Below are positions 4,735 through 10,533 of a stretch of 10,533 bases of DNA, piece by piece (within the stretch, counting starts at the first letter, position 1; each line of letters begins with the position of its first letter). Source of the DNA: Armatimonadota bacterium. GTDB lineage: Bacteria > Armatimonadota > UBA5829. The stretch lies in NCBI GenBank assembly GCA_023474015.1, contig JAMCYN010000146.1, forward strand, positions 1-10,533. Direction: 5' to 3'. A program made the translations under genes and the position numbers. Below the pieces are notes generated by a model. That model did not search any database. It saw only the letters and a program-made list of their open reading frames with translations, and was not told the DNA's origin.

Positions 4735-6822
4735 TTGCTATTCCTTGCTCTGGTGGTCGTGTTTCTGTGGAAGCCGATCTTCACCGGTGCCGCGCTGCTC
4801 CCGGGCGACTATTTGGCGAAGATGTCGCCGTGGAACACTGTCATAAAGGCCCCGAACCCCGAACCTCAGTGGAACCCCTTGCAGTGGGATGCCATCGCGC
4901 AGTTCTACCCCTGGCGAGTCTTCTACGCCCGGTCGATGAGTTCGGGCCATATACCATTGTGGAACCCTCACCAATTCTGCGGCACGCCTTTTCTTGCGAA
5001 CGGCCAGTCGGCCGTGCTCTATCCTCTGAACCTGATTTTCCTGATTTTCGACCCGATAACGGCATTTACCATCTTCGCCGCGCTGCATATGTTTTTGGCT
5101 GCATCTTTTACATACTTGCTCATGCGCGAGTTCGGCTGCAAGGAACTGGGTGGAATCGTTAGCGGCATCTGCTTCGCGTTCTCGGCGTTTATGGTGTTGT
5201 GGCTCGAACTGCCGACGTTTATCGCTGTAGCGACCTGGCTGCCTCTGATATTGCTATTGATTCACAGATCGGTCGAGAGACATTCGATATTCCACGGTAT
5301 GCTCGCGGGCGGGGTGATGGCTGTGGCGGTCTTAGGCGGGCATTTCCAGGTAGCGTTTTATGTGATGCTGGCAGCGATGCTATGGTGGATTTGGAAGCTG
5401 ATAGCCGTATGGCGGGCCGATGGCCAACTCTATGCCGTCGTCAGGGTGGGGGCTCCATTTGTAGCGTTTCTGGTCATAATGGGCCTGATCTGTGCGCCGC
5501 AGGTGATCCCCTCGCAGGAACTCGCGATGAACTCGCACCGCGTGCGCGATGTCACGCCGGAGGGCTACGCGAGGTTTCTCTCCAACGCAGTTGCCCCGTA
5601 TCGTCTGATAACGGCATTCGCGCCCGATTTCTTCGGCAGCCCAGCCAAGAACAACTACGCGTTGCTCGGCAACCTAAATGGTCACATCGGTAGCGCCGCC
5701 GACTACATGGAATACGGTATGTATATCGGCATCCTGCCCCTGATGCTGGCGATAATTGCACTGGCGCAAATTTATAAGCGCAAGCACGTCGGCTTCTTCG
5801 CCGTTCTTGGCTTGATTGCCATACTTGCCGCGACAGGCACTCCGATCAACTCCATCTTCTACTATCTGATCCCTGGCTTCAGCGCCCTCGGTGGGCCGAA
5901 TAGGATATTGCTGCTGTACTTGTTTAGTATGGCGGCGCTGGCGGGGTTTGGAGTGGATTGCTTCGAAAAGCACGCGGAAAATTACGTGATTCGCCGAGGT
6001 AGGCGGATGCGCTGGGGAGCGTACTGGACTATTCTGAGCCTGTGCATATTGATATTGTTGTTTGATCTGGGCATTTTCCTGGCTAGGAACATCCTCGATC
6101 TGCCGCTCCATTCTTTCTCTGGGATAGCGTCTGCCGATGCAGGTGCAACTCTGTTGGTATTGGCGCTTACCTCGGCGGTTCTTACGCTCGCACGGGCGAA
6201 ATCTGCACTAGGCTCACCTGTGTTTGGATCGATGGTCTTGCTCTTGGTTGCTGCTGACCTCTTCGCCTTCGGCATTAACTACAACCCCACCTGCGACCGC
6301 TCCGAGGTCTACCCGAGGACCAAGCTCACGGACACGCTCAAGAGGGTCGCGGGTAACTCCCGCATCGCGCCGATCAATCCAAACTGGAGCCTGTTCCAGA
6401 CCCCGAACGCCATCCTCCCACCGAACTCCGCGATGGTGTATGGACTGTACGATGTCCAGGGGTACGATTCGCTATACACGAAGGCATACAAAGATTTGTC
6501 AAGCCAGGTTCAGGGAGAGGATTCCAGCCCACCGGAGAATGGGAATATGGTGCTGATGCGCGACTACAGCCCGACCCTCGGACGGATTGCCAGTTACGTG
6601 GTCGTGGGAGGGACAATTGCCGACCCGAAAGCGAGGCTTATCGAAACCATAGACGGAGTTCACATCTACGAACTTGACGGCGTTTCGCACGTGCCCCCAG
6701 CGTGTCAACCTTACCAACCATTCTCCTTCAGATTCGGCCTTTTCCTGATGCTCATCGGCGTATCGTCGCTGTCGATGGTAGGCGTATATCACGGGATGAA
6801 GTATAATAAGCGCAGCCGATGA
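4735..6822 (+). CDS. YfhO-like polytopic membrane protein (GT-C-type glycosyltransferase-like)
   Basis: About 695 residues with roughly a dozen or more hydrophobic helices and a hydrophilic domain near residues 520-665 before a last C-terminal helix. The N-terminal extracytoplasmic region has the YfhO-family pattern: L-P-G-D-Y, W-D-A-I-A-Q-F-Y-P-W, then G-H-I-P-L-W-N-P...G-T-P-F-L-A-N-G-Q-S-A-V-L-Y-P-L-N. YfhO proteins are linked to sugar transfer from polyprenyl carriers onto envelope polymers, for example in teichoic-acid modification. The substrate here is unknown. The start is uncertain. The TTG at 4735 falls inside the first helix (LLPYLLFLALVVVFLW) and has no ribosome-binding site. The frame is open back to 4660 with sensible N-terminal residues (L-R-R-L-L-P-Y) but no ATG or GTG. 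The repeat cluster just upstream may have replaced the original start. The stop overlaps the next ATG. Confidence 0.8.
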   Translation: MLFLALVVVFLWKPIFTGAALLPGDYLAKMSPWNTVIKAPNPEPQWNPLQWDAIAQFYPWRVFYARSMSSGHIPLWNPHQFCGTPFLANGQSAVLYPLNLIFLIFDPITAFTIFAALHMFLAASFTYLLMREFGCKELGGIVSGICFAFSAFMVLWLELPTFIAVATWLPLILLLIHRSVERHSIFHGMLAGGVMAVAVLGGHFQVAFYVMLAAMLWWIWKLIAVWRADGQLYAVVRVGAPFVAFLVIMGLICAPQVIPSQELAMNSHRVRDVTPEGYARFLSNAVAPYRLITAFAPDFFGSPAKNNYALLGNLNGHIGSAADYMEYGMYIGILPLMLAIIALAQIYKRKHVGFFAVLGLIAILAATGTPINSIFYYLIPGFSALGGPNRILLLYLFSMAALAGFGVDCFEKHAENYVIRRGRRMRWGAYWTILSLCILILLFDLGIFLARNILDLPLHSFSGIASADAGATLLVLALTSAVLTLARAKSALGSPVFGSMVLLLVAADLFAFGINYNPTCDRSEVYPRTKLTDTLKRVAGNSRIAPINPNWSLFQTPNAILPPNSAMVYGLYDVQGYDSLYTKAYKDLSSQVQGEDSSPPENGNMVLMRDYSPTLGRIASYVVVGGTIADPKARLIETIDGVHIYELDGVSHVPPACQPYQPFSFRFGLFLMLIGVSSLSMVGVYHGMKYNKRSR

Positions 6823-8507
6823 ACGACCAAGCCGATAAGTCAGAACGAAACTGGGTCCTTGCGTGGGCGATAGCTGTCGTGCTCCTCGCCTCTACGCCTT
6901 ACCTCGTCGGGGTTAGGATCACGCCCCAGGGATATCACTTCCTCGGCCTCACGCACAACATCGACGACGGCGCGGTCTATATTTCCTGGATGCGGCAGGC
7001 GGCGGACGGCCATTTCTTCATCAGAAACCTCTTTACTAACGAGCCACAGACCGCGCGGCAGTTCAATGTCTTGATGCTCGCAATGGGCAACTTCGCGCGT
7101 GTGACGCACCTCCCGCTCATCTGGGTCTTTCACATATTCAGAATGCTTCTTGGGGTAGGGCTGATCCTTGCGATCTGGCGTTTCTCAGGGCTATTTCTCG
7201 ATAATTCGGACCAGCGCAGGATTCTGATCCCGCTTGTGGGGCTTTCGGCGGGCATAGGCTGGCTGATTCCCAACGTTAGGATGCCGGTCGGATCGGTCGA
7301 TATCTGGCAGCCCGAGGCAATAACGTTCCTTGCGATTTACCTGAACCCGCTGTTCCTCGCAGGTCTTATCCTGATGGTAGGTTCCCTGTATTTCCTGATC
7401 CTTATGCAACGCGCGGAAACCATGCAGCATATTGAGCCCAATCGAAGTATGCGGCCAAGTCGTGAATTACGCTACGCAATATGTGCAGGTATGTCTATGT
7501 TTTTGCTAGGAAACATACACACATATGACGTGATTACCGTCGCCTGCGTCTGGATTTCGTACTTATTGGTTCTCTGGATTATGGAAAGGCGATTCCCCGC
7601 GCGCGCTGTTCTCTTGAGTATACTTGCCGCCGCAATCGCCAGCCCGACGATAGTCTATACGTTTTATCTCCTCCGGATCGACGAGGTCTTCCGCGCCCGC
7701 GCCAACACCCCGACCCCATCCCCCGCGATCTGGTCATTCTTCGAAGGCTACGGCATTATCCTGCTCGGCGCGGTGGTCGGCGCGGTTTACTCGGTGATAT
7801 TGGCTCGGCGGGAGCCTCACCCTCCCTTCCCTAATTCAACATTCATAATTCAAAATTCAAAATTGCTCTTGCTCGTTTGGTCGGTCGTCGGCTTTGTGAT
7901 CCCCTATATACCCGTGGCTCAGCAGCGCAAGCTGATAATGGGTCTGCACATCCCCCTATGCATCCTGTGTGCGTACGGACTCACTCACCTGCTTTCGCGA
8001 GCGCCCAGAAGTGTCGCCAGAGGCCTAATCCTGGCGTTCATTCTATTCAGCATGGGCAGCAACGTGAGGTTCCTATCGCACGATGTGAACCTGCTCAGGA
8101 TGGGGGAAACCGCTCCGCACTTTCCGGCATTCATCAGCACATCCGAGCTTGCCGCTATGCGATACATTCGTGATCACACAAAGCCCTCGGATACCATCTT
8201 CGCCCCACCGGCGTTTTCGCTCTTCACGCCCGGGCTTACCGGCCGCCAGGTCTACTACGGCCACTGGAGCGAGACTCCGGAATATGGAGAGAAAATCCTG
8301 GAGTGGAGCACATTCGTAGATCCGTCGATCTCATCGAAAACCAAAGCCATCATTCTTCGGAGCACCGGCGCATCATACTATGTTTCGATAGTGCCTGAGA
8401 CGCAGCCGCCAACCGATTTTGACGGACAACTTATGGCCCTAGCCTTCTCTGCAGATAATGTGAACGTTTACCACATAAATATGCCAACATCAACGATATC
8501 CCCCTGA
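6819..8507 (+). CDS. Large polytopic membrane protein, probable GT-C-fold glycosyltransferase
   Basis: A 562-residue membrane protein with about ten helices. The first spans residues 12-32 and is followed by an external loop holding an acidic pair, D49-D50, in I-D-D-G-A-V-Y-I-S-W. In GT-C enzymes an acidic residue in this first loop is the catalytic base for transfer from a polyprenyl-phosphate sugar. A hydrophilic C-terminal region of about 120 residues (from ~445) would face outside. I do not recognise an exact family. The GT-C assignment rests on topology, the DD loop, and coupling to the YfhO-like gene (ATGA overlap, 6819-6822). Residues from about 339 to 349 are encoded by an in-frame period-7 repeat in a loop between helices. 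This is the last gene of the operon that starts with the flippase pair. Function in envelope glycan or protein glycosylation is inferred. Confidence 0.75.
   Translation: MNDQADKSERNWVLAWAIAVVLLASTPYLVGVRITPQGYHFLGLTHNIDDGAVYISWMRQAADGHFFIRNLFTNEPQTARQFNVLMLAMGNFARVTHLPLIWVFHIFRMLLGVGLILAIWRFSGLFLDNSDQRRILIPLVGLSAGIGWLIPNVRMPVGSVDIWQPEAITFLAIYLNPLFLAGLILMVGSLYFLILMQRAETMQHIEPNRSMRPSRELRYAICAGMSMFLLGNIHTYDVITVACVWISYLLVLWIMERRFPARAVLLSILAAAIASPTIVYTFYLLRIDEVFRARANTPTPSPAIWSFFEGYGIILLGAVVGAVYSVILARREPHPPFPNSTFIIQNSKLLLLVWSVVGFVIPYIPVAQQRKLIMGLHIPLCILCAYGLTHLLSRAPRSVARGLILAFILFSMGSNVRFLSHDVNLLRMGETAPHFPAFISTSELAAMRYIRDHTKPSDTIFAPPAFSLFTPGLTGRQVYYGHWSETPEYGEKILEWSTFVDPSISSKTKAIILRSTGASYYVSIVPETQPPTDFDGQLMALAFSADNVNVYHINMPTSTISP
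7833..7867 (+). repeat. In-frame heptamer tandem array AATTCAA (5 units) inside the GT-C-like gene
   Basis: Units are AATTCAA, CATTCAT, AATTCAA, AATTCAA and AATTGCT, with exact period 7. The array begins exactly at codon 339 and is read as N-S-T-F-I-I-Q-N-S-K. A pyrimidine-rich stretch (about 7818-7832, read P-H-P-P-F-P) precedes it and may belong to the same insertion. The low-GC repeat contrasts with the surrounding gene. Confidence 0.88.
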
Positions 8508-8517
8508 CTAAAGCGCC

Positions 8518-8542
8518 GTTTGCTGTTGACTAACGAGCAAAC
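8518..8542. promoter_or_regulatory. Operator-like palindrome over the cytochrome -35 box
   Basis: A perfect 7-bp inverted repeat, GTTTGCT (8518-8524) and AGCAAAC (8536-8542), encloses the -35 hexamer at 8526-8531, with further partial symmetry (GTT/AAC) inside. A dimeric repressor bound here would block RNA polymerase. It lies 11 bp past the preceding stop, so it could also act as a weak hairpin at that mRNA's end. Confidence 0.5.
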
Positions 8543-8554
8543 ATGTGGTATCAT
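8526..8554 (+). promoter_or_regulatory. Promoter of the multihaem cytochrome gene
   Basis: TTGACT (8526-8531) and TATCAT (8549-8554) are separated by exactly 17 bp, each with five of six consensus bases. The predicted leader is about 100 nt. Confidence 0.65.
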
Positions 8555-8575
8555 TTTTGTGTATGGATACAAAAT

Positions 8576-8636
8576 CCGGGGCTGCGTTAGCAGTATCCCG
8601 GTCATATATTTGCCGGTGTTTGTGAAAGGATTCACA
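8576..8636 (+). other. Structured 5' leader of the cytochrome mRNA
   Basis: One stem pairs CCGGG (8576-8580) with CCCGG (8597-8601) and contains an inner stem CTGC/GCAG closed by a GTTA tetraloop. A second stem is TGTGAA (8621-8626) with TTCACA (8631-8636) and an AGGA loop. CCGG at 8598-8601 could alternatively pair with CCGG at 8613-8616. The stems lie between the promoter and the ribosome-binding site, so they could affect stability or translation. I could not match them to a known riboswitch class. Confidence 0.4.
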
Positions 8637-8662
8637 GTTTCCTGGCTATTGCGGAGGGTGAC

Positions 8663-9754
8663 ATGGGAATCCGGGAGAGATTAGGCGTCTTTTTTTTGCC
8701 TGTGATCGTGATTGCTTTCACAAACTTGGTCGCATCATGCGCTTTTGCACAAGGCTCGATACACATACAGGCTGCCAAGCGGACGCCTAGACTTAATAAG
8801 GCGGGCGGAAATGGCAGTACATATGTGCCTTACCATAATGGAGCTACGCTTCTTTGCTCTGATTGCCACGTCATGCACGCGAGCACCCAACACGATTATG
8901 CAGGCACACCCGCAGCTTATGTAGGCGATCCGAGCCCGAAGTTGCTTAAAGCGGGCGACAGCACCAACCTTTGCCTTGCCTGTCACGACGGTAAATCGGG
9001 TATTCCCGACGTGCTCGGCCCGGACACCAATGGCCTTACCGAGCGGTCAGCCGGATTCTTCGAGGCCTCGGACACTCCAAACTACAAGGGACACAATCTT
9101 GGTACAGGGCTGAGTAGCGGTTCGGACCTCTGTACTCGGTGCCACTTCGGGGGCGACTTTGTTACAGCGAAGGTGACTTGCGTTGACTGTCACAATCCTC
9201 ACGGGAACGGTAATGCCAGGAATCTTCAGTGGGCATCGTGGCCGGGCGGCGAACCTCCATTTGGGCTTCTGGTGAATCCCTCGGTGACCGGGATGGCCAA
9301 GTATGAGCGCGCGAACGTATCTTACGGCACGCTCAACTCGGACACACTTCGAGAAGTAAGTAATATGTGCCTGGACTGCCATCATGTGTTCTCCGGCGGC
9401 AGTTACATCGACCCGAACGGCGACGGCATCCATCGTCGGCACCCTACCTACGACAGTGAGCGCATGTCGCCAAACAGCATCCGTCAGGGCGAGGCGCTGG
9501 GAACCACGGATCCCAGCCACTGGCTCGGCGGTACCGGATCCGGTTTCACGGACACGCCCAGAGTGCCCTTTGTGGTGAGCGGAGCGTCCGACTTCTCAAG
9601 CGCCACGGCAGTGAACGCCGACAGCAACGGCGTGTTCTGTCTGTCCTGCCATAAGGCTCATGGCAGCTCTCACGCGTTCAGCCTGACATGGTCGGTTGAT
9701 ACGGGTACTAGTGCCCGAGGCTGCGACCAATGCCATAACATCGCGGGGACTTAA
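8663..9754 (+). CDS. Exported heptahaem c-type cytochrome (doubled-CXXCH type)
   Basis: A 363-residue protein with seven CxxCH haem-attachment motifs, whose first cysteines are at residues 65, 104, 157, 173, 236, 326 and 354. Several continue as C-x-x-C-H-x-x-H (V-M-H, N-P-H-G, K-A-H-G), the pattern of the doubled-CXXCH/cytochrome c3-like families that carry electrons outside the cytoplasm. The N-terminus is a signal peptide: charged residues 1-6, hydrophobic to ~25, and then two possible exits. Signal peptidase I could cut after A-F-A (residue 29). Alternatively V-A-S-C26 fits a lipobox, which would make it a lipoprotein. Wide loops between haems 4-5 and 5-6 may hold partner- or substrate-binding regions. 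The start is supported by GGAGGG (8653-8658). It is monocistronic between its own promoter and terminator. Haem maturation genes are not in the window, and the redox partner is unknown. Confidence 0.92.
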   Translation: MGIRERLGVFFLPVIVIAFTNLVASCAFAQGSIHIQAAKRTPRLNKAGGNGSTYVPYHNGATLLCSDCHVMHASTQHDYAGTPAAYVGDPSPKLLKAGDSTNLCLACHDGKSGIPDVLGPDTNGLTERSAGFFEASDTPNYKGHNLGTGLSSGSDLCTRCHFGGDFVTAKVTCVDCHNPHGNGNARNLQWASWPGGEPPFGLLVNPSVTGMAKYERANVSYGTLNSDTLREVSNMCLDCHHVFSGGSYIDPNGDGIHRRHPTYDSERMSPNSIRQGEALGTTDPSHWLGGTGSGFTDTPRVPFVVSGASDFSSATAVNADSNGVFCLSCHKAHGSSHAFSLTWSVDTGTSARGCDQCHNIAGT

Positions 9755-9781
9755 TCCGGCAAGTATTTGTTACTATCCGCT

Positions 9782-9814
9782 GCGCCGTCTGCCACGACGT
9801 CGCCCACTTTTTTT
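9782..9814 (+). terminator. Intrinsic terminator of the cytochrome gene
   Basis: Arms GCGCCGTC (9782-9789) and GACGTCGC (9796-9803) pair at seven of eight positions around a 6-nt loop. After a 4-nt spacer comes a run of seven T (9808-9814). It lies 27 bp past the stop and insulates the rRNA promoter. Confidence 0.65.
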
Positions 9815-9835
9815 GCTAATTCCCAAGGACATCTA

Positions 9836-9867
9836 TTGACAACCGATATTAGGGATGGTAGTATATA
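9836..9867 (+). promoter_or_regulatory. rRNA operon promoter
   Basis: A perfect TTGACA at 9836-9841 is followed 17 bp later by TAGTAT (9859-9864), overlapping the TA-rich run TATATA (9862-9867). The segment right after it is GC-rich (CGCGCC), a discriminator of the type that makes rRNA promoters sensitive to the stringent response in well-studied bacteria. Transcription would begin near 9871, about 210 nt before 16S. Confidence 0.7.
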
Positions 9868-9871
9868 TCTC

Positions 9872-9915
9872 GCGCCTGGGGGGAGATCCTCCGAGGCGCA
9901 AATTGTTCCTTGAAA
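9872..9915 (+). promoter_or_regulatory. rRNA leader hairpin and boxA antitermination site
   Basis: A stable hairpin sits at the very start of the transcript: GCGCCT (9872-9877) with AGGCGC (9894-9899), and an inner GGAG/CTCC stem. It is followed by TGTTCCTTGAAA (9904-9915), which resembles boxA, the RNA site for NusB-S10 in rRNA antitermination. The order hairpin then boxA matches boxB-boxA leaders of other bacterial rRNA operons. Confidence 0.6.
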
Positions 9916-9963
9916 GTTGAATAGTGCAAGCAAGTGATTTGTATGAGTTTCAGCTTATTAAGC

Positions 9964-9981
9964 GCTGCCGGAAACGGCGGC
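9964..9981 (+). other. GAAA-tetraloop hairpin in the rRNA leader
   Basis: GCTGCCG (9964-9970) pairs with CGGCGGC (9975-9981), including one G-U pair, around a GAAA (GNRA) tetraloop. It is probably a leader processing or folding element, between boxA and the heptamer foldback. Confidence 0.55.
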
Positions 9982-10002
9982 GGATAGAGCTTTCCAGGTA
10001 AT

Positions 10003-10074
10003 CAGTTGTCAGTTATCAGTTTTCAGTTGTCAGTTTTTTACTGTCAACTGCCAACTGTAAACTGTCAACTTTAG
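10003..10074. repeat. Head-to-head heptamer foldback in the rRNA leader
   Basis: Five 7-bp units of CAGTTNT type (10003-10037) are followed by five of ACTGTCA type (10040-10074), the reverse-complement family. The RNA folds back with 25 of 31 positions paired (10004-10034 with 10040-10070) around a five-T loop, ending about 6-10 nt before the mature 16S 5' end. The heptamer is the one found in direct orientation at the end of the RACo gene. Confidence 0.88.
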
Positions 10075-10079
10075 ATTTT

Positions 10080-10533
10080 CTTATGGAGAGTTTGATCCTG
10101 GCTCAGGACGAACGCTAGCGGCGTGCCTAAGAAATGCAAGTCGAGCGAATCTAGAGGTTAGAGGTTAGAGTTTAGAGGTTAGAGTCTGAGGAATCGGCTG
10201 TAGCCGATGGTATTTTATCTAACCGTCCGAAGGACACCTTTGAATCTAACATCTAACATCTAATCTCTAACTTCTAGAATTAGCGGCGAACGGTCGCGTA
10301 ACACGTAAGCAACCTGCCCTGAAGTGGGGGATAGCCCTCCGAAAGGAGGATTAATACCGCATGTGGATGGTTCTTCGCATGTAGAATCATCTGAAGCAGC
10401 GATGCGCTTCAGGATGGGCTTGCGGCCTATCAGCTAGTTGGTGGGGTAACGGCCTACCAAGGCGACGACGGGTAGCTGGTCTGAGAGGATGGTCAGCCGG
10501 ACTGGGACTGAGATACGGCCCAGACTCCTACGG
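10080..10533 (+). rRNA. rrs: 16S ribosomal RNA, 5' portion (partial, cut by window edge)
   Basis: Universal landmarks occur in order: AGAGTTTGATCCTGGCTCAG (from 10087), ATGCAAGTCGAGCG (~10134-10147), CGCGTAACACGTAAGCAACC (~10295-10314), TAATACCGCATG (~10352), the GGGGTAACGGCCTACCAAGG region (~10442), CTGAGAGGATGGTCAGCC (~10481) and the start of the ACTCCTACGG site at the window end. By alignment with remembered E. coli numbering the mature 5' end is near 10080, and the window stops near E. coli position 343. Helix 6 in V1 is replaced by a ~129-nt heptamer foldback (10150-10278), making this part about 100 nt longer than in E. coli. Downstream helices look normal. A closest relative cannot be named with confidence. 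Confidence 0.97.
10150..10278 (+). repeat. Heptamer foldback expanding helix 6 (V1) of 16S rRNA
   Basis: The left arm is CTAGAGG, TTAGAGG, TTAGAGT, TTAGAGG, TTAGAGT (10151-10185). The right arm is AATCTAA, CATCTAA, CATCTAA, TCTCTAA, CTTCTAG (10243-10277). Pairing 10150-10190 with 10238-10278 gives 33 Watson-Crick and 3 G-U pairs out of 41. The tip carries two small stems, ATCGGCT/AGCCGAT (10193-10208) and GTCC/GGAC (10225-10235). Both ends are the palindrome TCTAGA. Confidence 0.9.

Noticed and set aside
6224..6556. 110-residue forward frame within the YfhO-like gene
   Set aside because: Threonine/arginine/serine-rich out-of-frame translation of a conserved gene. No independent start signal.
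8560..8660. Cyclic-di-GMP (GEMM) riboswitch in the cytochrome leader
   Set aside because: GEMM switches often precede cytochrome genes, but the conserved core of that class could not be found here. The stems differ.
10003..10278. CRISPR array
   Set aside because: Repeats are 7 bp, directly adjoining and without unique spacers, so this is tandem repetition.

Overview
The window ends in the first ~450 bases of a bacterial 16S rRNA gene (from about 10080 to the edge), so this is a bacterial chromosome. The 5' 16S sequence is not that of a proteobacterium, a cyanobacterium or a planctomycete. It reminds me of Armatimonadota (OP10-like) and neighbouring deep lineages, but I cannot place it without a search. 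An activator of corrinoid proteins beside a corrinoid protein, and a secreted heptahaem c-type cytochrome, suggest an anaerobic or facultatively anaerobic lifestyle. That part is inference.

Layout. (1) 1-446: the first 22 codons of a minus-strand gene, and two back-to-back promoters firing outward. (2) 447-3606, corrinoid module: a 117-residue TPR protein, a RACo-type [2Fe-2S]/ASKHA activator, then, behind its own promoter, a 210-residue corrinoid-binding protein with a perfect DxHxxG cobalamin motif. No methyltransferase is present. A terminator follows. (3) 3697-8507, envelope/glycan module: two tandem ArnE/ArnF-like four-helix flippase subunits (TAATG overlap), a YfhO-like polytopic membrane protein, and a second large GT-C-like membrane protein (ATGA overlap). 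Together they look like a machine that flips and uses lipid-linked sugars. (4) 8663-9754: an exported c-type cytochrome with seven CxxCH sites, with its own promoter and an operator-like palindrome over the -35. (5) 9782-10533: a terminator, then an rRNA promoter, a leader with hairpin plus boxA, and partial 16S.

The striking feature is a set of six short tandem arrays, all with a period of exactly 7 bp but each with a different heptamer. They sit at the end of the RACo gene (where they supply the stop codon), in the RACo/corrinoid-protein spacer, in the C-terminus of the second flippase gene, in frame inside the GT-C-like protein, in the rRNA leader, and inside the 16S gene itself. The two rRNA copies are built as head-to-head 5-unit + 5-unit foldbacks. 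The one in 16S forms a ~41-position helix that replaces variable helix 6 (V1) and lengthens the rRNA by about 100 nt. A REP-like perfect palindrome lies next to one array. This looks like a heptamer-repeat (STRR-like) system that has been tolerated in protein-coding and structural RNA genes.
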